A stretch of DNA of 64,000 nucleotides from Rhodoligotrophos appendicifer (GTDB taxonomy: Bacteria > Pseudomonadota > Alphaproteobacteria > Rhizobiales > Im1): positions 1 through 64,000 of the forward strand of contig NZ_VHKL01000015.1 in NCBI RefSeq assembly GCF_007474605.1. Direction: 5' to 3'. This document shows, piece after piece, positions 26,792 to 35,938 of the stretch. Both the position numbers and the translations under genes were made by a program. The notes under the pieces are model-generated. The model was not told where the DNA came from and searched no databases. It saw only the letters and a list, made by a program, of their open reading frames with translations. How positions within the stretch are numbered: the first letter of the stretch is position 1; the number at the start of each line of letters is the position of its first letter.

Positions 26792-28060
26792 TCAGCCGCC
26801 ATTCCCGGTAGAGGCACTCACTCCGCGCCTTTTGACGAAGCGACCGAGGCTCAAGCCTTGGACGATGATCGTGAACAGCACAACCGCGTAAGTGCCGGCA
26901 AGGATCAGAGGGCGGGCCTCGGTGTCCGGCAAGGACAGTGCGAGGGCGACTGAGATGCCGCCTCTGAGTCCGCCCCAGGTGAGCACGGAGATCGTTCCCG
27001 GAACGAAGCGCTGCCAGCAGCTCAGGATGGTGACCGCAGAGGCGACGGAGATGAAGCGGGCCGCGGTGACGAGAGGAATAACGATCAACGCGATCCAGCC
27101 AAAGGAAGGATCGAAGCGCAAGACCAGCACCTCAAGGCCAATCAATAGGAACAGCACGGCATTGAGCATCTCGTCGATCAGAGTCCAGAAGCCAAAGACA
27201 TATCGCCTCGTGACGTCGCTCATCGCATGCGACGCCCCGCGATTGCCGATCAGCACGCCAGCGACGACGACGGAGATCGGGCCGCTCATATGCAGCTGGT
27301 CGGCAATCGCGTAAGTGGCCGTTACGAGTGCGAGCGAGATCATCACTTCGACTGAGAAATCGTCAATAGCCCGCATGGCCTGATAGGCGACGATCCCGGT
27401 CACCAAGCCAAGCGCTGCACCACCCCCTGCTTCCAGGAGGAGAAGGCGAGCGATGGTGCTTGCGCCGAGGTCGTCTCCCCCAGCCGTTGCTGCCTGCAGA
27501 GCAATCGTGAACAGGACGACAGCCACGCCGTCGTTAAACAGAGACTCGCCCGAAATATCAGTCTCAAGCGATTCCGGCACCTTCACAGCCCTTATGGTCG
27601 AAAGCACGGCGACCGGATCCGTCGGGGCGATCAGCGTGCCGAACACGAGGCACCAGGCAAATCCGATCGGCAGGTTCAAGCCTCTCGCGGCCAGCCAAAG
27701 CCCGGTCGCAACGATGAACATTGAGATGACGACGCCCCCTGTCGCGAGGAGGCCGACCGCGGCAGCCCGAGAGCGCAATCGTCCCAGGTCTACATGAAGA
27801 GCACCCGCAAACAGCAGGAAGGCTAGCATTCCGTGCATGACGGCTTCGTAGAAATCGATCTGTTGCAAAGCGTTGGTGAGTACATTGTAAACTGGTGTGT
27901 TGGGGAAGAGCACTTCGATCGCAATCAGCACCAGGGAACTGCCGAGGCCCATCAATAAAAGCCCGATATTGGCCGGCAGGCTCAGAAACCGCTCGTTCAA
28001 CCAGGCAAAGATGGCAGTCAGCGTCAAGAGGGCGGCGCTCAACTGAAAGAGCGTAAGCAT
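26792..28060 (-). CDS. CPA1-family Na+/H+ antiporter
   Basis: The 422-residue membrane protein has about 12 helices and the CPA1/NhaP signatures: LLFAGALHVDLGRLRSRA, GTLIAPTDPVAVLSTIRAVKVP, and ESLFNDGVAVVLFTIALQ, whose Asp lies in the ion-binding site. It would exchange Na+ (or K+) for H+ across the inner membrane. It stands alone, convergent with the oxidase operon. A second, frameshifted antiporter of related type lies at 49181-50204. Confidence 0.87.
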   Translation of the reverse strand: MLTLFQLSAALLTLTAIFAWLNERFLSLPANIGLLLMGLGSSLVLIAIEVLFPNTPVYNVLTNALQQIDFYEAVMHGMLAFLLFAGALHVDLGRLRSRAAAVGLLATGGVVISMFIVATGLWLAARGLNLPIGFAWCLVFGTLIAPTDPVAVLSTIRAVKVPESLETDISGESLFNDGVAVVLFTIALQAATAGGDDLGASTIARLLLLEAGGGAALGLVTGIVAYQAMRAIDDFSVEVMISLALVTATYAIADQLHMSGPISVVVAGVLIGNRGASHAMSDVTRRYVFGFWTLIDEMLNAVLFLLIGLEVLVLRFDPSFGWIALIVIPLVTAARFISVASAVTILSCWQRFVPGTISVLTWGGLRGGISVALALSLPDTEARPLILAGTYAVVLFTIIVQGLSLGRFVKRRGVSASTGNGG

Positions 28061-28547
28061 AATCGGCCTCTGCGAGTGCCTCTCAAATGAGAGATCGCAA
28101 TGTTTTCATCTGTGACTTCGTAGTCGATGAGCCCACCTCAGTCAAAGCCACAGGCGGTTGCTTTGACTTCGGAGATCGCCTCAGCAGGTCGACGGCAGCA
28201 TTTAGACGCGGCCACACTGCGTGTACACACGGCGATAGATGTTGAACAGGCTCATTAGGACCCTCGACGCTCTCGATCAGCGCGATGGTGATCAGCGCGA
28301 AGGGAACATGACGGTCATAGCGCTTCACACTTCACACGGAGGCAGTGGTCATCGACAGGATGCACCCACAATCTCCAGAATCTGAGTGTTCGCTCGCGTA
28401 TAGGTACGCTGCAGCGTTGATGCCTCCCGGCTGTAGTCCGCCCATTTTCCGATGCATTTTCGACTCAAGTCGCTTGAGCCTCTGCATGCATGGTGGTCCG
28501 CTTTGCAGCCTGCTTCACGAGCAGGAAAGCGATCGGCTCTGGGTTTC
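28061..28547. other. Intergenic region without a supported gene
   Basis: About 490 bases between two leftward genes. A short leftward open frame (28083-28328) and rightward frames at 28345-28584 lack family features, start signals or helices. The promoter of the antiporter gene must be near its start. The sequence near 28345-28400 looks like the end of an earlier unit, but nothing is assignable. Confidence 0.4.
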
Positions 28548-29060
28548 TCATTGCGCGGTCGCCGGTGCGCTGCGTTCGCGATAAGAGGGAAGGTCCGACG
28601 CATCATCGGGAAGGGGATGTGCCTCAAGATCCGCGATCAGCGATTCCATCTCCCCGATTTCGCGGACCTGCGTTTCAATAATTCCGTCGGCCAGCTTTCG
28701 CACGCGCGGATCCCTGATATGCGCGCGCTCGCTGGTCATGATTGCTATTGAGTGATGAGGGATCATCGCTTTCATGTAGCTGACATCGTAAACCGTATTC
28801 TGACTGCGCACGAGCCATAGCGACGTGGCAAAGATCACAATGCTCGTTGCGATAATGGCTGCGTTCAACGCCTTGTTCTTATACATCGACCACATGAACC
28901 CGATCATGATAATGGCCATTACGGCGCCCATCAGCAAAGCCATCCATGTCCTGGTCTGGCTGTAGGTCACGTGATCGAGAGCATAGGTATTCAAGTACAT
29001 CAGTCCGAACATGACCACAGTCGAGGCGACGATCATGGCGGCGAAACGGCCGTAAGTCAT
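28548..29060 (-). CDS. Membrane-anchored DUF305 protein
   Basis: The 170-residue protein has three N-terminal helices (about 5-27, 37-57 and 65-84) followed by a short DUF305 domain. The domain signature is YMKAMIPHHSIAIMTSERA and DPRVRKLADGIIETQ. The paired His and Met residues are those thought to bind metal in this ferritin-like helical family, some of which are copper-related (CopM). GAAGGAAG lies upstream of the ATG. It is 21 bases downstream of a MauE-like gene, a pairing that suggests a small redox/metal unit. Function is not established. Confidence 0.8.
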   Translation of the reverse strand: MTYGRFAAMIVASTVVMFGLMYLNTYALDHVTYSQTRTWMALLMGAVMAIIMIGFMWSMYKNKALNAAIIATSIVIFATSLWLVRSQNTVYDVSYMKAMIPHHSIAIMTSERAHIRDPRVRKLADGIIETQVREIGEMESLIADLEAHPLPDDASDLPSYRERSAPATAQ

Positions 29061-29081
29061 AGCTGTCTTCCTTCTGTTATT

Positions 29082-29444
29082 TTACGAGCATCCAACGGCC
29101 ACTGCGATCATCATCAGGTCTTCGGTCAGTGAGATGAAGCCCAGCGGGCCGTTGCTGTTGCCGCCAACGCAGGCGCATTTAAGCTCACGCCGGTCAATGT
29201 AGACGGCCTTGAACATTGAGACGGCACCGATCGTGGCGATCACGAGTGTGACAGGAATGGCGAGCCACAGAAGTACCCCGGCGATCATCAGGACGCCTGC
29301 CAGTGCTTCTCCAAAGGGATAGAGATAGGAATATCGCATCCCATCACTGGCAAGCAGATCATATCCGAGAAACATATTGGAGAAGCTCTCGACGTCGCAA
29401 GCTTCAAGATCGCCAAGATGCACATCGATATAGCGATAAGCCAT
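29082..29444 (-). CDS. MauE/DoxX-like redox-associated membrane protein, N-terminus probably altered
   Basis: The 120-residue product shows the MauE/DoxX-like core: FLGYDLLASDGMRYSYLYPF, EALAGVLMIAGVLLWLA, and a conserved FKAVYIDRRELKCACVGG with a Cys pair. Such proteins act in disulfide or electron-transfer steps in the membrane. The usual first transmembrane helix is missing: residues 1-20 are hydrophilic (YIDVHLGDLEAC) and no ribosome site precedes the ATG. The gene start coincides with the junction to a methyltransferase relic, so the 5' end may have been replaced or deleted. It likely forms an operon with the DUF305 gene. Confidence 0.62.
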   Translation of the reverse strand: MAYRYIDVHLGDLEACDVESFSNMFLGYDLLASDGMRYSYLYPFGEALAGVLMIAGVLLWLAIPVTLVIATIGAVSMFKAVYIDRRELKCACVGGNSNGPLGFISLTEDLMMIAVAVGCS

Positions 29445-29507
29445 TCAGTCGCTCAGATTGTCAGTAGATTTCCAAATGCTGCCCAAGCAAAGGCCAGGAC
29501 GCCCGAC

Positions 29508-29882
29508 ATCCCAGCCGCCGACTACGTAGACGATCCGCGAGCGCAGGTGATCGCCGCTGCGGTGGCGCGGCTGAACGAGCTGTGCGAGAATTGGCTGAAC
29601 CCTGCCGACCTGGCAATTCGGGAGCCCGAACCGGTCTCCGGCTGCCCCAATCGTGTCCTGCCGAAGGATGAGGGGGCTGCGAAGGAGCTAAAGAAGCGAA
29701 CGCTCCCTAACCTCTACAACGCTCTCCCGCAATGGCTGGTGAACGCGTACGCCGCGCTCGATGCGGCAGTCGCTGATGCCTACAGCTGGGGAGAGGACTG
29801 TCGCACCGGCCGACTGGATGACGACGAAAGCCTCTCCCGCCTGTTCGCGCTCAACCAGGCCCGTTCCGCTGAAAGATGTTGA
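29508..29882 (+). pseudogene. C-terminal relic of a DNA methyltransferase (type IIG/MmeI-like)
   Basis: The open frame (from 29418) encodes only the tail of a much larger class I DNA methyltransferase. Recognisable pieces are VARLNELCENWLNPADL, KELKKRTLPNLYNALPQWL and YAALDAAVADAYSW, ending with a DDDESLSRLFALN block. In full-length proteins these segments are the last about 120 residues, after the catalytic and target-recognition domains. No catalytic motif (FxGxG or NPPY) is present, so it is non-functional as an enzyme. It marks the left border of the defence-like island. Confidence 0.6.
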
Positions 29883-30123
29883 TGTCGGCTGTTGCCCAGA
29901 TACCAGTTTAGTTTGATCCGAAGCAGACATTCGGCGAGCCTATAAGGTAGAGGATCTTAAGTCAGAAGCCCCCGATTTGGACTGGAGTTGGCCCATTCCA
30001 TCCTCATGGAAATAAACGACGTTCATTCAATATTTGGCAGAACGTAGGATTTCCAGTTCAATTCTAGCACGTACGGCTGGGATCGTCGTTGACAACGCCT
30101 CAGTTAGGCTGTGAATTTTCTAC

Positions 30124-32421
30124 ATGGGGATCATCACCAACATCCGGTCGATGCAGGGCATGGGCATCCATGCTGACCGGAATGCTCGATCTCCTTCACT
30201 TAACCTGCGCCAGTACAATCTCATCTACGGTTTCAACGGATCGGGTAAAAGCACCCTGTCGCGCCTGTTCTCGAGTTTTCAGGCGGGAGAGCGGCACGCG
30301 AAGTTGCCCGAAGGGTGTTCGTTCGAGGTGACACTGGATGACGGTGCCACGCATGGGTGCCCGACAAATCCGCGCGGCCTCGAACAGCGCCTGCTGGTCT
30401 TCAACAACGATTACATCGAGCAGAATTTGCAGTGGACCGCCGGCCTCGCGAATCCGGTTTTCTACATCGGTGCCGATCAAGCGGATGCGGCCACTGAGCT
30501 AATCAAAATCGAAGCTGCGATCGCGAAGGCCGAAACTGCCAAGGCTCTGGCGCTCGCGGCAGAGAAGGTTGCCGACAAATCCTTCGCGACCTTCAAGCGG
30601 GAGCGCGCCAAGTCAGTCGCGTCGCGTCTTCATCTGGGCAGCCGCAAATATGAGGCACCCGCTCTCGTCAAGGATTTCGAAGCATGGAAAGACGAAGTTG
30701 GCGCTGCGTTGACCGATGACGAACTTAGAGCGGCCGAAGATTCTCGGCGGCTGGATGAACCGATGCCGCGAGTCGGGCCGATCGCCTTCGATGCATCCAG
30801 TATCGGTACCGCTTACCGATTTATCGTCGACATCTGCAACCAGTCACTCACCACGGTCGCACTCGATGAGGTGCAGCGCTATCCCGACATGCTGCTGTGG
30901 CTAAAGCACGGCCAGGAATTCCATCATGCGAACGAGGTCGCCGACTGCCTTTATTGCGGCAACGCGATTTCGGACAAACGACGTGCCCAACTAACCGCCG
31001 CGCTCGACGACCAGGTCGACCAGTTCGTTGCGCGCCTCGCCAAGACTGCCGAACGCCTCGACGCTGTGATCGCGACACTCTCCGATATCGAAGAACGTGC
31101 GCCATTGAGGGATACGTTTGTCGCTGAGCTGCGGGAAAGCTCCGGCGAGCTAAGGAAGTTAGTCTCACAAGAAGTAGGAAACACGATCGCGCATCTTTCC
31201 GGCCTGCAGCAGGTTCTCGGTGCCAAGCGCGCGCGCCCCGCATCACCCGCGGATACTGGCAAACTTTCAGCCGAGGCCGACGTTGTCGCAACCGCGAACG
31301 AGTTGGCCAAGGCAATTGCGTCGATCAACGAGATGATAACGGCCCACAATGGCGTCGTGGACAATTTCGCCAAGCATAAGGACGACGCCGAGACGGAGAT
31401 CCGTCGCCATTTCCTGCTCGAGTGCCGGAGCGATTTTGCCCAGCTGGCACAGGACTTGGCTGACGCGACCGCCAATGTCGTCAAGGAAAGCGATGCGCTG
31501 GATTCGTTGAAGTTGACCGCGACCGACCTGCGGCAGAAGATCAGGGTTCATGGCCCGGCCGCGACGGCGATTAATAAGCTCGTTGCAGCCTACCTCGGAC
31601 ATGCTGAGCTGACAATTCACCCGATGGAGGACGGCTACAAGCTTCATCGCCACGGAACGCCTATTACCGGAGTGCCGAGTGAGGGAGAGAAGACCGCGAT
31701 TGCGATCTCGTACTTCCTGTCCTCGATCGAGGCGGACAATCGCAAGCTAAAGGACGTTATTGTCGTCATCGACGACCCCGTATCGAGTCTCGATACCAAG
31801 GCGCTCAACTTCGCGTGCTCGCTTGTGCGCGGCAGGCTCGACAAGGCCGGTCAGGTGATCGTGCTCACTCACAATCTCCAGTGCATGAACGAGTTTCGGA
31901 AGGCGTGGAAAGTCAAGGCACGTCCTCCCGAAGGCAAGGATCCGACAGCGACTTTCTTGTTCATCGACGTCGCCATTCCGGAAGGACAAATCAAACGATC
32001 ATCGACGATCGTCGAGATGTCGAAGTTGCTGCGGGAATATGATTCCGAATATCATTTCCTCTTCAGCCATGTCCTTCGCTTCATCGAGAAGACCGACGCT
32101 TATGATGATCACGGTTATATAGTTCCCAACCTCATGCGTCGTGTGCTCGATGTCTTTCTCGCCTTCAAATGCCCCGGGAGCTCCGGTTTGGCAGGTCAAA
32201 TGGCCAAACTCTACGCCGACTATCCAGAGCTCGATCGCGACAAGCTGATGGCGCTTGAACGGCTCGCACAAGTCGAATCGCATTCCGACAATTTGGACGA
32301 CCTGCTGTCCTTTTCGTCAATGACACTGGAGGAAACTCGAGCCGCCGCAGGCGCGCTCGTCGAGATGATGGATCATGTTGATGCCAAGCATCTGGCGAGT
32401 TTGAAGCAGCTCTGTCGGTGA
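30124..32421 (+). CDS. RloC/PrrC-like AAA ATPase with single CxxC hook
   Basis: The 765-residue protein is an SMC/Rad50-like ABC ATPase of the AAA_13 group. Walker A GFNGSGKST is at 36-44, long helical arms flank a CLYC motif at 275-278 (a possible Zn hook), the ABC signature SEGEKTA starts at 519, and Walker B VIVVIDDPVSSLD with Asp550/Asp551 follows. The C-terminus (about 665-765) has an Arg672-Arg673 pair, Asp676 and His720 in VESHSDN, roughly where RloC and PrrC have their Arg-Glu-His anticodon-nuclease triad. The Glu is Asp here, so nuclease activity is uncertain. It is first in the operon with the nuclease-like and helicase genes, its stop in a 4-base overlap. Role in phage defence is inferred. 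Confidence 0.72.
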   Translation: MGIITNIRSMQGMGIHADRNARSPSLNLRQYNLIYGFNGSGKSTLSRLFSSFQAGERHAKLPEGCSFEVTLDDGATHGCPTNPRGLEQRLLVFNNDYIEQNLQWTAGLANPVFYIGADQADAATELIKIEAAIAKAETAKALALAAEKVADKSFATFKRERAKSVASRLHLGSRKYEAPALVKDFEAWKDEVGAALTDDELRAAEDSRRLDEPMPRVGPIAFDASSIGTAYRFIVDICNQSLTTVALDEVQRYPDMLLWLKHGQEFHHANEVADCLYCGNAISDKRRAQLTAALDDQVDQFVARLAKTAERLDAVIATLSDIEERAPLRDTFVAELRESSGELRKLVSQEVGNTIAHLSGLQQVLGAKRARPASPADTGKLSAEADVVATANELAKAIASINEMITAHNGVVDNFAKHKDDAETEIRRHFLLECRSDFAQLAQDLADATANVVKESDALDSLKLTATDLRQKIRVHGPAATAINKLVAAYLGHAELTIHPMEDGYKLHRHGTPITGVPSEGEKTAIAISYFLSSIEADNRKLKDVIVVIDDPVSSLDTKALNFACSLVRGRLDKAGQVIVLTHNLQCMNEFRKAWKVKARPPEGKDPTATFLFIDVAIPEGQIKRSSTIVEMSKLLREYDSEYHFLFSHVLRFIEKTDAYDDHGYIVPNLMRRVLDVFLAFKCPGSSGLAGQMAKLYADYPELDRDKLMALERLAQVESHSDNLDDLLSFSSMTLEETRAAAGALVEMMDHVDAKHLASLKQLCR

Positions 32422-32492
32422 ACAACAACGTCCTTATCCCTGCAACTGTCGCCAAGCGCAAACAGCAGCCCGCCGACAAGGTCGACGAATGA
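32418..32492 (+). CDS. Micro-ORF of 24 codons linked by start/stop overlaps
   Basis: A GTG at 32418 overlaps the ATPase stop (GTGA). The frame encodes 24 residues starting MNNNVLIPATVAKRKQQPA and ends at a TGA that overlaps the next ATG. The peptide is basic and has no known domain. The coupled overlaps on both sides suggest it is translated, but a relic of a longer gene broken by a frameshift cannot be excluded. Confidence 0.3.
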   Translation: MNNNVLIPATVAKRKQQPADKVDE

Positions 32493-32620
32493 CCCTAAGC
32501 GTTCTGCCCACCGCGACCCCGCCACAATGTCTCGGCGCGGACTGGACCGTAGCCGACGACGATGCGCTCGCCGAGGTCTGTGCGCAAATCATGATCGGTC
32601 GCGCGCTCCATGCAGCATGA
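32489..32620 (+). CDS. Small ORF of 43 codons between ATPase and nuclease-like gene
   Basis: ATG 32489 overlaps the previous stop, and its own stop overlaps the ATG of the nuclease-like gene at 32617. The 43-residue product is acidic in the middle (WTVADDDALAEVCAQI). It may be a genuine small subunit, or the N-terminal segment of the next protein separated by a frameshift, since some 40 residues before the next start would fit such a domain. No family recognised. Confidence 0.35.
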   Translation: MTLSVLPTATPPQCLGADWTVADDDALAEVCAQIMIGRALHAA

Positions 32621-33288
32621 TTCTCGACGGCTCCCACCCCGTGGGCACACCGCCGATCATCAGCGCCGCGCTCAAGGAGAAATTGCGGATCGAACTTCAT
32701 CCCACGAGCAGTCCCAAGATCTACCATCGCGACGGCCTGCTTTTCGAGATTATCAGCTGGGTCGCGGCACGCCTGACCGCGACGCCGAGTGATGCCATTT
32801 CCGATCCCCATCTGAAGGCGACCAACCAGGGCACCGATTGCGTCAAGGTGACCGTTGATCTGGTGACGCGAACCCTCACCCGGGCCACCGTCTACGAATA
32901 TAAATGCACCACCAACTGGCGGCAGCTATTCTCCCAAGACGTGCTAACGGCGTTCCGAGAATATGTCTCGGGCGAACGCGACAACCAGCTCGCCCAAGCG
33001 GCCATCACCCTCCTGATCGAACTCGGCTTCACTCGTGACGAGCGCAATGCCGCCTATGATGAGTTGGTTCGCGCCCGGCCTCTTGCTTTCCAGGCGTCGC
33101 TGACCGTGGCGCCGAGTGGTTTTGGCGCCGCCGAGCGGCCTGCGCTTTTCGCAGGCTATGACGCGATCGCAGGCGACATCACCACACGCGGCGGCAATAC
33201 GATGCCGCTAGACGATGTCCGCGGCTGGTTCACGGTCTTCGCCGCCCTCGTATGGATGAAGATCGAGGCGTTCGATGTTCGACGCTGA
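32617..33288 (+). CDS. HamA/DUF1837-like putative PD-(D/E)XK nuclease subunit
   Basis: ATG 32617 overlaps the preceding stop (ATGA); the frame extends to 32527 but that part is Arg-rich and unlikely to be translated. The 223-residue product has a helix with HRDGLLFEIISWVAARL, then GTDCVKVTVDL (Asp74) and VYEYKCTTNW (Glu94, Lys96). That spacing fits a PD-(D/E)XK nuclease core. The following segment VLTAFREYVSGERDNQLAQ is helical. Its position directly before a Ski2-like helicase resembles HamA-HamB of the Hachiman defence system. The family call is inference from motif and context; another nuclease family is possible. Confidence 0.5.
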   Translation: MILDGSHPVGTPPIISAALKEKLRIELHPTSSPKIYHRDGLLFEIISWVAARLTATPSDAISDPHLKATNQGTDCVKVTVDLVTRTLTRATVYEYKCTTNWRQLFSQDVLTAFREYVSGERDNQLAQAAITLLIELGFTRDERNAAYDELVRARPLAFQASLTVAPSGFGAAERPALFAGYDAIAGDITTRGGNTMPLDDVRGWFTVFAALVWMKIEAFDVRR

Positions 33289-33724
33289 AACCGCTGCGCT
33301 GATCCGCTCGGCACCGCCGCTGCGCGGCGTCGATCCGGAAACCCTGCCGCAAGAACTCACCGCCATTTATGCCGAGCTCGCGGGCCTCCGCCTACGCGCC
33401 GCACAACTCGCTGATGCGCCCGAGTATCTTGCCCAGATTGAGCGCCTCGCCCGCATCGCAGCGGTTTGCGAGGCACAGGTCGACGACACGATCGATGGCG
33501 AGGCCCGTCGCGCCGCCGCTTTCGTCGCGGGCACCGCTTACCAAATCCTCGGCCGGGTCATGCCGATTGCGCCGGATCGTGCGGCTTTCTTGAGCGCCGG
33601 CGCCATCCATCCGCGCATCGCAGCACCTTTGCTGTTCCTAATCGCCGAGCAGAGCCCCGACGCCCGAGAAGCGGCGCGCGGACTTGGTGTCGGACGTCTC
33701 GGGGATATCCATCGGACGCCCTAG
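33275..33724 (+). CDS. N-terminal segment of the island helicase (frame broken at about 33700)
   Basis: This 149-residue frame overlaps the nuclease-like gene by 14 bases and begins MFDAETAALIRSAPPLRG. It is helical and ends abruptly with GLGDIHRTP-like sequence after a probable frameshift. From about 33700 another frame continues smoothly with ALVESIRDLAQERFTLILERA to about 33935, and the helicase frame takes over with LAIADVAPAAAGARL. Read together these form the N-terminal helical region expected before a HamB-type helicase core. As it stands the product would be a truncated protein without catalytic motifs. Confidence 0.5.
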   Translation: MFDAETAALIRSAPPLRGVDPETLPQELTAIYAELAGLRLRAAQLADAPEYLAQIERLARIAAVCEAQVDDTIDGEARRAAAFVAGTAYQILGRVMPIAPDRAAFLSAGAIHPRIAAPLLFLIAEQSPDAREAARGLGVGRLGDIHRTP

Positions 33725-33877
33725 TCGAAAGTATCCGGGATCTGGCGCAGGAAAGGTTCACCTTGATTCTCGAACGCGCCGAGCGCCTCGCCCGACTCCA
33801 GCCGTCTCCCGACGATGATCTGACCGAACAGGCGACCCAGGGGCTTTACGGTCTCTGCTGGGCAGGGCTCACTCATC

Positions 33878-35938
33878 TTGTGGCGCGTCTGCTCGATCAG
33901 CCGCCGCCGGAGCTCGCCTATCCATTGCGGGAGACACCAATTGGCGATCGCCGACGTTGCCCCAGCCGCGGCCGGGGCCAGGTTGGTCTCGGCCTATGCC
34001 GGACCGCGCCACCTCGCGCGCTTGCTGCGCCATGTCGCCGACGGCCTCGAAGGAGCTGGCATCGCGAACCTGCCGGCACCGGCTGGAGCTGCGGAACCCG
34101 TCTGGCGGCGCTGGCTCCGTCACCGCGCCGATACCAAGCCCACCCTCTGGCCCAACCACCGGAAGGCAGTGGCGACCGGCCTACTCGACGCCGGAACGTC
34201 GGCGGTGCTGGAACTCCCGACAGGAGCGGGTAAGACCACTCTGTCCGAACTCAAGATCGCCGCGACGCTTAGCGCTGGCCGCAAGGTGATCTTCCTCGTG
34301 CCGACGCTCGCGCTGGTCGACCAGCTTCGACGATCTTCCGATAATTTCCCCAAGAGCCTCGCCAATTACGAGATCTCGGCCGATGGCGACCTTGTTGCCT
34401 TTATCTCTGGCCCCGAATTCGGTGCAATCGAGGTGATGACGCCCGAGCGCCTGCTCGCAGTGCTCAGCTTCGCCGACGCTGACGTCGCCGAGCTCGGCCT
34501 CATCGTCTTTGATGAATGCCACCTGTTGAGCCCGGCGGGCGGCGGCGCGCGCAGCGTCGATGCCATGTTGTGTCTGCTCCATGCGCTTCGTCGCGCTCCC
34601 CAGGCCGACTATCTGCTCCTCTCTGCGATGTTGCAGAACGCTCCGGATGTCGCTGAGTGGCTCGAACAGCTTTCCGGACGGCGCTGCATCAGCTTCGTCG
34701 ATCCGTGGAAGCCAAGCCGTCAGGCGCGCGGCGTCGTGATCTACGCCAAGAATCAGCTCGACTGGGCCCACACGACTGTCCGCGCCGCAAACTTTGCGAA
34801 GCGGACCGACCAACCGGCCCACAAGCCGCCGCTTAATCTGACGCCGTTTGCCTTGTTCGGGCTGAATAATGCCTGGGCACGAAACGCGCCTCAGGATCGG
34901 CGGATCATTCGGCTCTCCGATGGCACTGTGTCGCTTAATTATGGCGTCACTGGCGCAACGCCAAATTCCAACGAGGTTGGCGCTTCCTTTGCCGCGTGCG
35001 CGGCGCGGGCCGGTCTTAAGACGATCATTTTCGTCAACCAGGCCGATCACGCACCGACGACCGCGAAAAAGATCAAGGCCCGCGTCCCGGCTGTCGGCGC
35101 ACTGAACGAACTCGAGAATGACCTGTGGCAAGACATCATCGCCGAATTGGGCGGAGCGCAGCATTCGCTGCTCGATCCGACCGCACCCGCCTTGCCCCAT
35201 AATGGCGACATGATTTCGATCGAGCGACGCATGGCCGAGTCGCTGTTCCGCAGGCGTGACGGCGCCAGCGTGATCGTCGCTACGCCGACACTTGCCCAGG
35301 GGATGAACCTCCCGGCTGAGGTCGCGATTCTTGCTGGCACGATGCGCCACGACGAGGACGGGCGCGAGCCGCTCAAGGATCATGAGATCCTCAACGCCGC
35401 CGGCCGGGCAGGTCGCGCCGGCCATCTGGCCAACGGTACCGTCCTGCTCATTCCGGAGCCGCCGGTCTCCTTCCGGATGGACTGGACACCGACTGGTGAG
35501 GCATTCGCCATGCTGGAGAAGGTCCTGCCTGGCAGCGACCAGTGCGTCATGATTGACGATCCGTTAACGACACTGCTCGACCGGATCCAGCTCGGCGACG
35601 TCAGCAGTCCGGATGTTCGCTATTTCCTCAGCCGGCTGCGGGCCGGCGAGGGCGAGGAAGCGGATCCTGATCGACCAATCCAAATGATGGATCGATCCTT
35701 CGCCGCCTTCCAGGCTCGCAAGACGGGCGCCGAGGCCGCGTTCGACGTGAAGCTCGTGTCACTGAAAAGTGCGTTTGCCGCCGACGCCCAAGCTACCGAA
35801 GTCTCGACCCTCAAGATCGCCGTCTTCAGCGGCATGCAACTTGAGCCATTAACCGCACTCGCTTCCAAGATCGTAGCCGAGATCGACATGCTGCCGACCA
35901 CGATCATTGAATGGTGCAATGGCTGGTCGATTTCCTGA
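33878..35938 (+). CDS. Ski2-like DECH-box helicase (HamB-like), frame-disrupted
   Basis: The frame gives up to 686 residues; native sequence starts near TTG 33941 and the part before looks out of frame. Superfamily 2 motifs are complete: LPTGAGKTT (I), FLVPTLALVDQ (Ia), FDECHLLSP (II, DECH), LLSAMLQ (III), VATPTLAQGMNLPAEVAI (V) and NAAGRAGRAG (VI). Such helicases translocate on DNA or RNA, and HamB acts with the HamA nuclease. The frame stops at 35938 while the neighbouring frame continues with a plausible C-terminal domain. With three frame breaks over 33275-36498 the gene is probably a pseudogene, or the indels are sequence errors. Confidence 0.65.
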   Translation: MWRVCSISRRRSSPIHCGRHQLAIADVAPAAAGARLVSAYAGPRHLARLLRHVADGLEGAGIANLPAPAGAAEPVWRRWLRHRADTKPTLWPNHRKAVATGLLDAGTSAVLELPTGAGKTTLSELKIAATLSAGRKVIFLVPTLALVDQLRRSSDNFPKSLANYEISADGDLVAFISGPEFGAIEVMTPERLLAVLSFADADVAELGLIVFDECHLLSPAGGGARSVDAMLCLLHALRRAPQADYLLLSAMLQNAPDVAEWLEQLSGRRCISFVDPWKPSRQARGVVIYAKNQLDWAHTTVRAANFAKRTDQPAHKPPLNLTPFALFGLNNAWARNAPQDRRIIRLSDGTVSLNYGVTGATPNSNEVGASFAACAARAGLKTIIFVNQADHAPTTAKKIKARVPAVGALNELENDLWQDIIAELGGAQHSLLDPTAPALPHNGDMISIERRMAESLFRRRDGASVIVATPTLAQGMNLPAEVAILAGTMRHDEDGREPLKDHEILNAAGRAGRAGHLANGTVLLIPEPPVSFRMDWTPTGEAFAMLEKVLPGSDQCVMIDDPLTTLLDRIQLGDVSSPDVRYFLSRLRAGEGEEADPDRPIQMMDRSFAAFQARKTGAEAAFDVKLVSLKSAFAADAQATEVSTLKIAVFSGMQLEPLTALASKIVAEIDMLPTTIIEWCNGWSIS

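Noticed and set aside
34181-35425. Leftward 414-codon frame inside the helicase
   Set aside because: The plus strand has all helicase motifs in order; the antisense frame has none.
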